The position numbers and the translations under genes are program-made. Below the pieces are notes generated by a model. That model was given only the letters and a program-made list of their open reading frames with translations, had not been told where the DNA came from and searched no databases. 64,000 bases of DNA from Linaria vulgaris (Eukaryota > Streptophyta > Magnoliopsida > Lamiales > Plantaginaceae): contig OX415249.1 in the NCBI GenBank assembly GCA_948329865.1, positions 19,317,545 through 19,381,544 of the forward strand, read 5' to 3'. This document shows positions 22,683 through 33,600 of the stretch, in pieces. Each line of letters begins with the position of its first letter. The stretch's first letter is position 1.

Positions 22683-24216
22683 ACACACTGAACATACATG
22701 TGTTGCCTTAACATCACATGCTAACACCTGTGACTGATTGTGATGTAAACCAGATTGTTCTCTTATTTGTTTGACCTATCTCTATGATATTCTGCCTATC
22801 TCTATGATTTTCTGCCTATCTCATAAGTGTTTGTCTACATTACTCATCCTTGTGAAATTCCACCTACATATCATTATGATTGGACATTTTACTCTTTACA
22901 AATTCTTGTTGATTTTGGTAAAACTTTCCTGAGCTTGAGGTAGTGTCTTCACCTAGAAAAAGATAGGGTATATAGAGCTGACTGCTATGTTGTATTCTGT
23001 TGTGTCCTATTTGGGTGATAGATACACAAAACAATATGAAGAAGCTGGGGTGCACAGAGTTGACATCTATGTTGTATTCAGTTGTGACTTATTTGTGTTG
23101 TTTTGTCTGCAGTAGGAGCATTCTTAAGTGAGCTTGTGTGCTGGGGTGACTGGGGTCCTGCACTGCCTTTCATGTAGCATATTTGAGCACTTGTGCTAAA
23201 ACCTACTCTTTGGTGCTCAGCAACAAGTATGCATTAGGATACTTGGGTGTAGGGGGTCTTGTGTTGCCTGCATTCAGCCCTATGTACTTGCCTGAGCATT
23301 TGCATTGATTATGTTGACACTTGGGCGTTAGGGGTCCTGTTACTGCCTTCATTCAGTGAAGATGTGATTGCTTTTACTACCTCATTGTGATTAACTTGAA
23401 AGTTATTTATGATAATTTGAGCTTAATTCAAAAAATTAAAGAGTTTATGTTTGTGATTGATGGTATGTCGTGTTGGGCTGACACTGCGTTCATTGGTGTT
23501 GGATGAACACTATTCTTCGCTTTATTTTTTTTCTTTGTCATGTTATCCTACTGTGTTGTCATGATCTTAAGGGGGAGTATCTCTGGATTCTCTTCTAAAT
23601 TATGAATGTCATATTTAAAGGCATATCTCCTGGGTTATTAGCCGTCAGTAAAACACAAATTTGTTTCTCATTGGACTATAGGAGCTTAATTATCTCTATG
23701 ATGTTAATCCCCTTACTTTTTCCTTGTGTGTCTTTTCTGTCATCTAACACCCACTCCCATCTCATATCCAAGGCAAGACTACTGTTGAATTGTATGGTTC
23801 ATCCTAACTCAGTGGTTATCAGTTATCTTTCTTAGATTCTGCTCATGCCAGTATGTGAAGAAAACCTTGGTAAGGCCCTGACCACATAGACACTTGGCTC
23901 TATACTTATGTTGAGAAGCTGGATCGTGGATATTGCGCCAACACCAGACGATATGGGGTTGCCCCAACACTCAATAGAACACCGTGACTCATAAGTTATG
24001 CAATAACTGCTCTAGTCACGTGTCGCGCCAGCACGTCCCACGATGTGCACGTGTTGACTCAACATGGCGGGAATGGCACACGATCACATTAGTTTACCCG
24101 CCACTTACTCCTTTTAAATCCCTCTTTCCTTTTTCATTATTTTACTTAAGCTATAATTCTGCAAATCTAATTGTACCCTAATTTCTCTCTCTCCTAATAT
24201 ACTCACGCAGGCTATA
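22683..24216 (+). other. SIRE-A spacer between pol and ORF3, with degenerate repeats
   Basis: No ORF is conserved with the matching SIRE-B spacer (48,350-49,853), but the DNA is. It holds two copies of a unit near 22,960-23,095 (CTATGTTGTATTC..GTTGTG) and three degenerate copies of a GGGGTN..GGGGTCYTG..TGCCTKCATTCAG unit at 23,120-23,360. It also has a purine tract AAGGGGGAG (23,570), several dyads and a G-box pair near its end. Confidence 0.6.
24017..24053 (+). promoter_or_regulatory. Paired G-box motifs upstream of SIRE-A ORF3
   Basis: Two CACGTG motifs start 31 bp apart (24,017 and 24,048), about 165-200 bp before the ORF3 ATG. The second overlaps a GTGTTGACTCAACAT dyad. The same spacing occurs in SIRE-B. 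G-boxes are bound by plant bZIP and bHLH factors; promoter activity here is inferred. Confidence 0.4.
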
Positions 24217-25978
24217 ATGGCAAAGAAATCTTCAATCACAGATCTTGCTAACGTCGCTGCTGCCATGATGTCCGAGACAGGGAAAGCACAACCACGCCGC
24301 AGCCCTGCACATGCACCACGGTGGTTGCTACTGAACCACCCGAGCGCAGAGCCCCTGTTTACTGCAAAAGGAATGTAAAGTCCAAGAAGGGTGCTATGAC
24401 GAATGCTGAGCAAACACCGGCTAAAGATGAGGTTGTGCCAGCATATGAAGCCATGGAGGTGGCCCCAACATTGCCACCAGTGGATGTTACCACCGCTCCG
24501 GTTGAAGCTCCGCCTGCTAATGTTGAGCAGGAACCCTCGAATGACGAACAGGTGATTCCAAAGACGGAACAACCTGAGAAGGTTCAATCTCTTGCTCCTC
24601 TTTCTGCAATTGAGGGGGAGAAGGATGATAAAGAGATGCAAATCAACAGGATGTTGCTGTGGAGGCTGCTGTTGATAAAGCGGTTGAGGATGAAGAAAGA
24701 GGAATCCACATCTTCTAATAATGGCGACTCCGCTGATGAGGATGCGGAGGAAGAGGACGAGGACTAGGACGATGATGAAGATGAGGAAACTGAGGAAGAG
24801 AACCAACTGGTGCCAACTCCAGGAGGCACTAGTGTTGGGCCAACACCAGCTGCTCAGGGTGTTGGGTCAACACCAATTGAGGAAGATGAGGACACAACCC
24901 TGGCGTCTGGAGAGGAGTCTGAGGAGGAGCCACCAGAAAGATTTGACTTAGATTTTCCTGCTGAACCACACAATAGGTACTACTTGTCCAAAATTGCTAG
25001 TATTATGTCTAGTTCTATTAATACTAGGAAACTTTGGGCTGAAAGAACACTTGTGACAGATGACTTTAAAATATACAAGGTGTTTGAATTCCTAGAGTCT
25101 AGGAATCTTGTTTATTCTTTAATTGAAATTGCGCCATATGTGCGTGATGTTGTGAGAGAGTTTTACTGCAATGTATCCAAGTTTATGTATGAGAGGGGTC
25201 TCCCAAGTATAGGTTGGTGTATGTGAGGGATAAATACTACAAATTCAATTCCTCACTCATCAACAAAGCTTGGAAGATGCCCAAAGTAAGAGAGACAGAG
25301 GTGGAGATAGATGATGACCTCATGATGGAGGTACTGACAAGGGGCCTGGAGAAAAAGTGGAAGAATAAACATAAGGTGACTAGACTCACCTCCCTTACTG
25401 TTGTGCTGTGCAAGGCTGCCTCATATAACTAGACACCCTCATTCAACTCCATAGTCCTCACTTATGAGATGGCTGTGTTGATATTCAAATTGCTGAAGAG
25501 ACATCTAGTGAACATGGGGGAAAGAATTTTCAAGATCATTGCTGAAGCTGCACACAAGAAGGATGTCATCCTGCCCTTCCCTTAACTTATCTACAAAGTG
25601 CTCACTAATCAAGGTTTCAAGAAGGGAGCCAATGAGACTGTTGTGGAACAAGATGGACATATGCCTATCACCAAGAATTACTTTGGTGGAGATAGAATTG
25701 TTGACCTTCCATGGAAGGATCACTCTGCACCAGAGAGCAGCAAAACCCAACTTGTGAAGAAGAAGGCACTCACCTTCACCACTGCCTCTATTGCTGAGGA
25801 TGATGAGTCCACTCCCCCAATAACCATCAACACTGCCTTCATTGAAGAAAATGTGGAGTGGTGTGATGATAGCTGAGAGGAGAAGGGAGATAGCTGATAA
25901 GCAGGAGGAAATCATGGAGTTTGACACCATCAAAAAGCACCTAATAGTGATGCTTTCCTCACAAAAAGGGGGAGATTA
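24217..25978 (+). pseudogene. SIRE-A third ORF (env-position protein), broken
   Basis: It starts MAKKSSITDLANVAA just after a splice-acceptor-like TACTCACGCAG. It is the degenerate counterpart of SIRE-B ORF3 (49,854-51,622), with frameshifts near 24,310, 24,640 and 25,210 and stops near 25,430 and 25,583. Recognisable blocks in order: basic N-terminus, Pro/Glu/Val-rich stretch, acidic low-complexity region, a conserved folded-looking region (FEFLESRNLVYSLIE, VREFYCNVSKF, RDKYYKFNSSLINKAWKMP, ERIFKII, NYFGGDRIVDLP) and a C-terminal charged segment. Two near-perfect dyads (24,832-24,846; 24,859-24,873) encode SVGPTP and GVGSTP. Confidence 0.7.
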
Positions 25979-26404
25979 AGCCACCAATTTGTTTTTCTTG
26001 ATTTTCTATAATTTGTTAAATCTGTTGAACAATGTTCTCTGTTCTTATGGTTTTTGGGTTGTAAGTACATTTACAATTATTCTGCACTAGTATTTTGTTT
26101 TTCTTGGTTAAAATTGTTGAACTAACTGCAGGTATTAAAACTTTAATGTCTCTGGTGTTGAGATAACACTAGTAACTAACTGCAGGTGTTAGATTTTTCT
26201 AAGTTTCAAGTGTTGAGACAACACTGGTAATATTTTGACAGATGAGTGTTATGACAACACTAAGTAATACCAGTGTTGGCACAACACTGCAGTATTTCGA
26301 GTATATATCAAGGGGGAGCAAAATAGAATATGTGGTTGATCTGAGTTCTGTCTAACAGTGACTTAATGGAAATTGGTTGCAGGTGGTGTTTTGTGATGAA
26401 AGGC

Positions 26405-26418
26405 AAAAAGGGGGAGAT
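26405..26418 (+). other. SIRE-A polypurine tract
   Basis: AAAAAGGGGGAGAT immediately precedes the 3' LTR. Similar AAGGGGGAG runs occur at 23,570, 25,966 and 26,311. Confidence 0.7.
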
Positions 26419-27217
26419 TGAAAGTGCAAGTGTTAGACTGGAGCGTTGGGACAACACTCAGGATCACAACATTGGCACAACACTGACTTAACACTGCACT
26501 CACTGTTTTAATTATAGTAATTATATTATTTTGCCTTTATCATAAACTCACATAGTTCCACAGTTGTAGTTATCTGTGGTTATTTGTGGTTATTTCATGA
26601 GATCAAGGAACGTGTAGAATAAGATGAAGGAACAAAAGGATAACGACTGGAGATTCAAGGAAGATCTGAAAGGATAGAAGAATGGAGATCTTGAAGATAA
26701 TGACTGAAGATCTGATGAAGATAATGCTGAAGAAGATCTTGGAGTTATCTTAGAGATAAGAGTGCAATCTACAAGTCATGTCTATCATGCCATCGCACAA
26801 AGTCGATCAAACTCTATAAAGTGGCATGTTCGGCATCAAGAACAACTGCAAGACTATAATTTAGTTCTGAATATTAGAGAAGTAAGTCTTGTAATTAGTT
26901 GGTCTAGTTTTTATTGAGTTTTATCTAGCTAAACTAGTGGATAGGTTAGTTAGTGTCAGGATTGAGTTCCTACTAAGTGTATTTGATAAAATCGTTGAAC
27001 CTTGATTTAGTGATTATTTAGCCGAAAGGCTCGGCAGGTTATATTCATGTAACCTGCTTAAAACTCATCACACTGTGCATTTACTTTCCGCTGCAAATTT
27101 ACTCTATAACGAGTGTTGGAACAACACTGAATGTAATCGGTGTTGGCACAACACTCAGTGTGTACATAGTGTGTCAATATTAACAAAAGGGTACCAGTAT
27201 CAGTCCATACATTAACA
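26419..27217 (+). repeat. SIRE-A 3' LTR (799 bp)
   Basis: It begins TGAAAGTG right after a polypurine tract and ends TTAACA before the GGGGG duplication. It is uninterrupted, so it shows the sequence of the Tat-C target: GATAATGCTGAAGAAGATC. Confidence 0.9.
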
Positions 27218-27222
27218 GGGGG
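27218..27222. repeat. Target-site duplication GGGGG of SIRE-A (right)
   Basis: Directly follows the terminal TTAACA of the 3' LTR and matches 9,234-9,238. Confidence 0.75.
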
Positions 27223-27813
27223 AATATGAAATTTGCTGAAAATTTTAAGCGCCAAAATTAAAGAATTTTGGGGAGATGAAATTTGGTGAAAAAAATTATG
27301 CGGCAAATTTTGCCTTTTTTCCCACAAATTTGCAAATTGTTGGAGGCGATTAATCGCCTCCAACATTTGTTATTTTTTTAAAATAATTAAAACTTGAATA
27401 CTAATTATTTTAAATGAAAAATAAAATACAGGAGGCGATAGATCGCCTCTCACCACGTCAACATTTTTTATTTTCTTTTAAACAATTATAACCTGAATAC
27501 TAATTATTTTAAATGAAAAATAAAATACAAGAGGCGATAGATCGCCTTCCACCACGTCGTCAGTGCACCTGACCTCACATACTCTGCAGACAATTATTCG
27601 CCTTCCACGCCAAACGGTAGGAGGTGATTATTCTACTTCCACACGCCTTCACACTACAGAAGGCCAATAATCGTCTCTAATCTAGTAAAATGCATGCATT
27701 TAAGAGGCAAAGTGTCGCAAGTACAAAATCGCCTACAATCTCTTTCATTGGAGGCAATTTTGTCCATATAGGAGGCCATTTTGCGCCTGCTATATGGAGG
27801 AATTCTTGTAGTG
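27223..27813 (-). mobile_element. CACTA transposon, right segment with 5' terminus
   Basis: On the minus strand it begins CACTACAAGAATTCC at 27,813, the canonical CACTA terminus. The subterminal region has repeated palindromes AGGCGAT..ATCGCCT at 27,342-27,361, 27,431-27,450 and 27,530-27,550. Two of these sit in a tandem duplication of about 95-100 bp (27,368-27,557). It continues 7,560-9,233 across the SIRE-A insertion. Confidence 0.7.
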
Positions 27814-28330
27814 AAATTTCTATTAGAGGAACTTTTCGAAAGGAGATGCGAGAGTTTGTTGTTCATGGAAACACTGAATTAGAAGAAGGATTTTATTTTT
27901 CCCTAGAAAGAGTTCAAGATTAATAAAGATTTTTTTTTTCATTGAAGACTTCAAGACGGTTAAGAAAAACTTTTTTATTTAAGAAAATATACATAAGTAG
28001 GAAACAAGAAGGAAACAAGATACATGCACTATAGAAACACGAGATCAACAAGAGACCTAGAGCATTCCAAAACGTACATAGGATGTTTTGGACGTGAAGT
28101 AACATAACATTATAAATATACATGAAACGTGTACCTATGTGAAGCAAATCATTTGAGAGAATCATTATTGTCGAGTGTTTTTGTCTTTGTTTAGCTGATT
28201 AAGTCTACTTTGGTAGTTAGAGTTTAGAATGTAGATCGAAAAGGTGGAGTCTTTGTACCACCCGGTTAATTTGTAGCTCAATTTGTTCTTAGATTTATTG
28301 AGTGACGGTTTTGTAAAATCATTTTAATCA
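27814..28330. other. AT-rich DNA leading into SIRE-like LTR fragments
   Basis: No supported gene. From about 28,200 the sequence begins to align loosely with the 3' half of the SIRE LTR (GAGTG..TTTTGTAAAATC, then AATCATATGCTTAAAA). Confidence 0.4.
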
Positions 28331-30094
28331 TAATGAATATTTTTCCTGATGCTAGACTGATTACTTAATCATATGCTTAAAAGCTTAAATTTACAGTGTT
28401 CTTTAATTTTCGTTGTTTCGTTGTGCTTATATGACAGATCACACTAGTGTGTGAGTGTTGGATCAACACTAGGACTCAACACCAGTCTTATGAACTTGTA
28501 CTTGGTACATGATCCCGATCCAACAGTCTCATTTGGCGTCGTCGTCGAGTATTGATGAGTGTGTATTTATAGAGATTTAAGTACTAATTTTTGTATGCTT
28601 TGTATAATTCTTATTGATGAGTGTTTATTTCTGTTGTGCTTACATTCTGTCAGTAGGTATCAGGATCACACTAGTATGCATGATTGTTGGATCAACACTA
28701 TGACTCAACACCAGTCCTGTGAACTTGTACTTAGTACATGATCCGATCCTACAATCTCAACTGGCGTCGATGAGTGTTTATTTATAGAGATTTACGTACT
28801 CATTTTCCTATGCTTTTATGTAATTCTTGTTGCATATTTATTGGTTTTAGTATTGTTTCTTATTTTTCTAGCATTTTATCAAGGCAAGACAAAACAAAGC
28901 TAAAAATGACAAAATGGATGTCTTTAGAGGAAAAGAGCCAAGATACTATTTCGGGAGTTCTAGGCAGGATGAGAGGCGCTACAACAATGAAACTACCGAA
29001 GGTAGTGCGAATAAAGGAGAACATCAGGAGACTGCTTGAAAAAATAAAAGGTGGCATGGTGGATAGGCGCGACGGTCAGGCGATGCAGAACAAATCGCGC
29101 CTGACGAGGGTTGAACGGTCTTTCGCACTAATTAGGTTATGACACGGCATCAAGGCTCTCATATAAATAAAGGAGGACAAACAGCATTGCTAGACTCATT
29201 ACTTAATCATATGCTTAAGTAAACTAGTGTTTGATGAATATTTTTTCTGATGCTAGACTCATTACTTAATCATATGCTTAAAAGCGTAAATTTATAGTGT
29301 TCTTTAATTTTCGTTGTGCTTAGATTATGTCAGTAGGTGTCAAGATCACACTAGTGTGTGTGAGTGTTGGATCAACACTAGGACTCAACACCAGTCTTAT
29401 GAACTTGTACTTGGTACATGATCCCGATCCAACAATCTTTATTGGCGTCATTGTCGAGTACTGGTGGTGTTTATTTATAGAGATTTAAGTACTTCTTATG
29501 CTTTTGTATAATTCTTATTGATAAGTGTTGATTTTTGTTGTGCTTACATCATGTCAGTATGTGTCAGGATCACACTAGTGTGCGTGATTCTTGGATCAAC
29601 ACTATGACTCAACACCAGTCTTGTGAACTTGTACTTAGTACATGATCCGATCCTACAATCTCAACTGGCGTCGATGAGTGTTTATTTATAGATATTTACG
29701 TACTCATTTTCCTAGGCTTTTATGTAATTCTTGTTGCATATTTATTGGTTTTTCTATTATTTCGTGTCTTTCTAGGATTTTATCAAGGCAAGACAAAACA
29801 AAGCTAAAAAGGCCAAAATGGATGTCTTTGGAGAAAAAGTGTCAAAACACTATTTCGGGAGTTCTATGCGTGACGATAGGTGCTACAACAATGCAAATAC
29901 CGAAGGTAGAGCGAATAAAAGAGAACATCAGAAGACCGCTTGGAAGAATAAGAGGTGGCATGGTGGATAGGCGCGACGGTCAGACGATGCAGAACAGATT
30001 GCGCCTGACGAGGGTTGAACGGTCTTTCACGCTAATCAGGTTACGACAGGGTATCAATGCTCTCATATAAATAAAGGAGGACAAACAGCACCGC
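28331..30094 (+). repeat. 904-bp tandem duplication of LTR-derived non-coding DNA
   Basis: Two units begin at about 28,331 and 29,233. Each unit has an LTR-3'-end-like segment with GTGTTGGATCAACAC and CAACACCAG, then TTGGCGTC, a second shorter copy of the same end, about 400 bp of unknown sequence, and CTCATATAAATAAAGGAGGACAAACAGC, which looks like an LTR TATA region. The ORFs in each unit (122 and 130 codons) are similar only because the DNA is duplicated; no domain recognised. Confidence 0.65.
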
Positions 30095-30571
30095 TCAACG
30101 CTCACAACAACCACCACCAGCGAACAAAAGTCTACAAAAACTTATAGAAACCATGTGAGATTCTTTTCAGAGAGAAATACCACTGAAGTCTTGTTCTAGT
30201 TTAGTTGAATCATTGTTTGAGGGAAAAATAGTTCGTGGAGAACAAAATAGTACAAAGAAGTCAAGAAGGTAGTCGAACAATGAATTTCCACCGAATTAGA
30301 TAAGCTTTTCTTATTCTCTTTACTTTGTCTATGTTATTTAGTTATTTCTTGATTGTTGAATTTCATGACTATGAGGAGTTAACCTACTTGTTGTTTTGAG
30401 TAGGCAACTAACTCTGATTTATGAATAGGTTTATTTGTTTTGATTTATCTGTGTTTGATGATATTACATGTCTAGATTGAATAATTACTTATGTTTCCTA
30501 ACTAGTCTACTCTCTTTTTGGATGAACGGAAGCACTGACAAGGGACCGGCAAAGTGTAAATGCTAAGCTAG

Positions 30572-30606
<35 letters not shown>

Positions 30607-31400
30607 CAATTTGTGACTTTGATATGTTAACGCAACTGATGTGCAACCCCTAGATAACACTAGACCAATCTTAATTATGTACGTTCTGTTAACACGATTC
30701 AAACGAGTTAATTCGATTGCAAATTTGATATGTCTACTAAAAAAACCTAACAATTTGGTTGATCCCTTAACACGGTAGGTTATTAGAGACTCTTAGATTC
30801 TATAGTAAGGATAAATCTTGCTATAGGTCACGGATCCACTAGATATGTAGACATCAAATTATCATCAAATTATGTAAGTAAATATAGGTAGTTTGTCTAT
30901 AAACTACTATGATTAAGTCATTGTGAAACCCAACCTCTAAAAAGTTTCTACAATTATTGTTTAGTACCAGTTCAATTAATCAGTTCTGTTTTAGTTTAGC
31001 TAGTTAGTTTAGTCTTAGCATAACAAATCTCTTCTTGCATTCATTAGTTAAATAAATTGCTTTTAATATTTTCTTGCATTCAATCCAACATCCCTATAAT
31101 TACTATTTTACTTGCATCTTAGATAGATTTCCATTGCATTCTAGAATAGATATCGTCTACATTCATAGTAATCATAACATTCACATCATTCATAGCCTAA
31201 CCGTCCGCCTGCAAAAACAAGAGAAACAAAATGTGACAACCGTTATTGTTTTGCATTTAAGTGATTCATACATTAATCTATCACCCTCTTTGGATACGAT
31301 ACTTGGTTCGTAACTATACTTACCATGTCATTATTACTTGATTCATGCACTTGAGACAACATAAATTTAGGTGTAATATTTTTTTTTAACTTCTATTCCT
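30095..31400 (+). other. LTR-like non-coding region
   Basis: No ORF is supported. It follows the TATA-like start at 30,065 and ends in a stretch with TTGGATACGATACTTGG and TTTAGGTGTAA, similar in style to the 3' ends of Gypsy LTRs. A (TA)n run lies at 30,573-30,604. Identity is uncertain. Confidence 0.3.
30573..30604. repeat. (TA)n microsatellite
   Basis: 16 uninterrupted TA units. Confidence 0.95.
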
Positions 31401-31929
31401 TGTAAGCTACATCAAAGTTCCCATCAAGTATCAATTACACAAATGTTTGAATTCGGTACGTAAGAGATGTACAACGCGAATCCTAACTTCCATATCCTAT
31501 AATATAATTAATTCTACCATGAGGGTAAATCTGAACAATAATGGTTGGTACCCTAGGGGCGCAGAATAGACTCTCGAAACATATCCACCAACCACGGCAA
31601 CCCAAAGTTATCGGGTTGCGCCTCTCGGGCCTCAACCGGTCCTCTCCTAACTCGTAGCGACTAAAGGCTCCCCTCTCTCGATGACACTCAATTACTACTT
31701 CTCCCTCGGGGGACATATTAGACAAAATTGCTGAGACTCACTATCTATAGATCTATCTCGCCTTCACGGATAACGTTAGTTACGTTCGCATCGGCATGGT
31801 AACTACCCTTAATGTCAAGCCCATACCCACGCCTCCCTGAGTCCTACTTTGAGAACTATCTACCTGACGAGTCCTATCCAAACGCCCCTAGATAAACACG
31901 ATTCTCTCTAAGAAAGTACCCTATGTGTA
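31401..31929. other. Unidentified sequence, no gene seen
   Basis: Slightly GC-richer (31,540-31,900) than its surroundings. The 80-codon minus-strand ORF at 31,483-31,725 has no recognisable domain. Confidence 0.3.
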
Positions 31930-32465
31930 ACTCTTTGCAACTAGTCTGGCTTTGAATATTTTTATCCTGCCATCAGATTTATACTTAACCTTGTACACCA
32001 ATTTGTAACCTATGCAATGCTGAACATGTGGGACCTTAGTTAAGACCCAAATGTTGGTCTTTTATCGAGCAAATATCTCAGTTTTCATGGCTTTTTGTCA
32101 ATCATTACATTTTGTAACCTATGCAATGCTGATGGAGTGTTCTAGGCTCTATAATAGCAGTAATGGAGCTGGTAAGAGCTCTATATTTTAGACCAAGTTG
32201 AGCAGTACTTAAATGATTCTCAATTGGGTACTTAACAATTTTATCAACTATAAAGGTGTTAGCCTTATGTAGAGATTTAAGAAGATCATATTTGTAAGCA
32301 TTGAGGTAAGCAAGTGGAATGACATTTTTGGTGGATTTCCTGGTGATAACAGTAGTTGAAGTGTGAGGAATACCTGGTGCATCGGTTTGATGAAGTACAT
32401 ACTCATTTTGAGGAGGAGAAAGTATGACATGAGGTTCCGTTGTGCTGTGAGATGAGCCCAGAGTG
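31930..32465 (-). pseudogene. Copia-F RT start and linker
   Basis: The minus strand gives WVLTKVPHVQHCIGYKLVYK and IKIFKARLVAKSYT, the N-terminal RT motif of Copia elements, then breaks. A duplication of GTAACCTATGCAATGCTGA (about 32,008 and 32,116) lies at its edge. 32,130-32,465 gives the preceding linker (EPHVILSPPQNEYVL, IPHTSTTVITRKSTK). Confidence 0.6.
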
Positions 32466-32470
32466 AAAGA

Positions 32471-32855
32471 TGATGGAGATCAGAAATATGAATATCTCGT
32501 GATCGAAAATAACCAACTCGAGGTTCAAACAAGTTGAGGTTTGACCAAAAAATCAACATAGTCCATTTTTTGACAAAAGATACCACCTTTCCAAGTGGAA
32601 ACGGCCTCCTGAGCAAAAGGTAAAGTCTTTACGCCTATGTGATTTTAGGCAAATTCAAAGGTTTAGTGGGTCAAATCCGTAGTTTATGTTTCTTAGTCGT
32701 CTTTGAGTCATTGTTGTCAGATGTTAATTGAATAAAAAAAACTAACTTGAGAGTTTTCTCAGTTTGTGTCCATTTCTCGGTATTCTGCGTAATCAACGAG
32801 CTTTTGATTTATTGTGTTGTTTTATCTTCCCTTATGGCTTCCACTCGCTACATCA
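32471..32855 (+). repeat. Element E 5' LTR (385 bp, with internal deletion)
   Basis: It starts TGATGGAGATCAG and ends GCTACATCA. It lacks about 95 bp present in the other LTR (about 33,825-33,915). Otherwise collinear, with TTTTGACAAAAGATACCAC and GGCTTC..CGCTACATCA blocks. Confidence 0.75.
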
Positions 32856-33246
32856 GTTGGCATCAGAGACAGGTTCGTTCATTCACCATCACGGCAAGGA
32901 GAAACTCTGAAGTCCATCATGTTCCAGTAGAAGAAGATAGATGTGATGAATACACAATGTTACGTCAACAAATTAACTTTTGACGCAATAAATAGTGGTG
33001 ATGGTTGCACGACAGCCTGAACTCGCACCAACACATGAAGCCCCATTGTTTGCGAATTTCAAGGAGAATCCGTTTGTACCACTTGAACGAACATTGAATC
33101 CGTCTATTCACCGGAGACAAGATGATCTAGAGGAAAAACATTAGAAATCATAGTTTCAAGGTGATATTCCAAATTCACATGGTGATTATGAAGAGGATTA
33201 CGAATCTTCATATGATGTATTTTATGATATCGATGGTGATGATATT

Positions 33247-33600
33247 GTGGATGAGTTCGAGATTTCTAGATTAAAATCTTTCATGGAGGGTGTGGACGAG
33301 GAAATCAAGGTGGGAAATCGAATAAAAGCGAAGAAGATAATGGAAAAGTACGGGGTTGCCAAGAAAATTGACAGATTTGAAGGTTTTGTCATAGAAAAGA
33401 AGAATCTAGGTGTGGTAGTGGTCGATGACGAGAAGAAACACGTTCCTATTATTGCTGCCACAACTGAAGATGTTCATCCTCCGGGTTTTGATATTTTTTA
33501 TGTTACTAATCATATCTTGTCTTATGGTGATAAGTTATTAGTTACTAAACACGATTCAGATTCGAGGTCGAATTTTTCTCAACCAGAGGAGAAGGATTGA
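33247..33600 (+). CDS. Short ORF of element E, unknown
   Basis: 117 codons, charged: an N-terminal Glu/Lys/Asp-rich part (FEISRLKSFMEGVDEE) then a more hydrophobic stretch (NLGVVVVDDEKKHVPII). Upstream in the same internal region are gag-like words (PPL..NFKENPFVPLERTLNP) with stops. It may be what remains of a gag or linker after a large internal deletion. The end of the ORF overlaps the 3' LTR by a few bases. No domain recognised. Confidence 0.3.
   Translation: MDEFEISRLKSFMEGVDEEIKVGNRIKAKKIMEKYGVAKKIDRFEGFVIEKKNLGVVVVDDEKKHVPIIAATTEDVHPPGFDIFYVTNHILSYGDKLLVTKHDSDSRSNFSQPEEKD

Larger units (their letters stand above)
9239..27217 (+). mobile_element. SIRE-A: Ty1/Copia SIRE-type element (about 9.5 kb without its insert)
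   Basis: Both LTRs are present (TGAAAGTG..TTAACA, about 800 bp) and the element is bounded by GGGGG duplications at 9,234-9,238 and 27,218-27,222. Order: 5' LTR (split by Tat-C), primer-binding site, gag with two zinc knuckles, protease, RT-RNase H, about 1.5 kb spacer, a third ORF, polypurine tract, 3' LTR. The integrase is missing. Stops occur in every ORF. Gag features, large size and the extra ORF point to the SIRE/Maximus lineage. Confidence 0.85.

Noticed and set aside
27690..27923. 77-codon plus-strand ORF across the CACTA end
   Set aside because: Spans the transposon terminus at 27,813, so it is unlikely to be a real gene.
28774..30070. Two similar 122- and 130-codon ORFs as a duplicated host gene
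   Set aside because: They lie in a 904-bp duplication of LTR-derived DNA, other frames are equally similar, and no domain is visible.
31483..31725. 80-codon minus-strand ORF in a GC-richer patch
   Set aside because: No recognisable domain; checked by eye for rRNA- or tRNA-like sequence and none was convincing.
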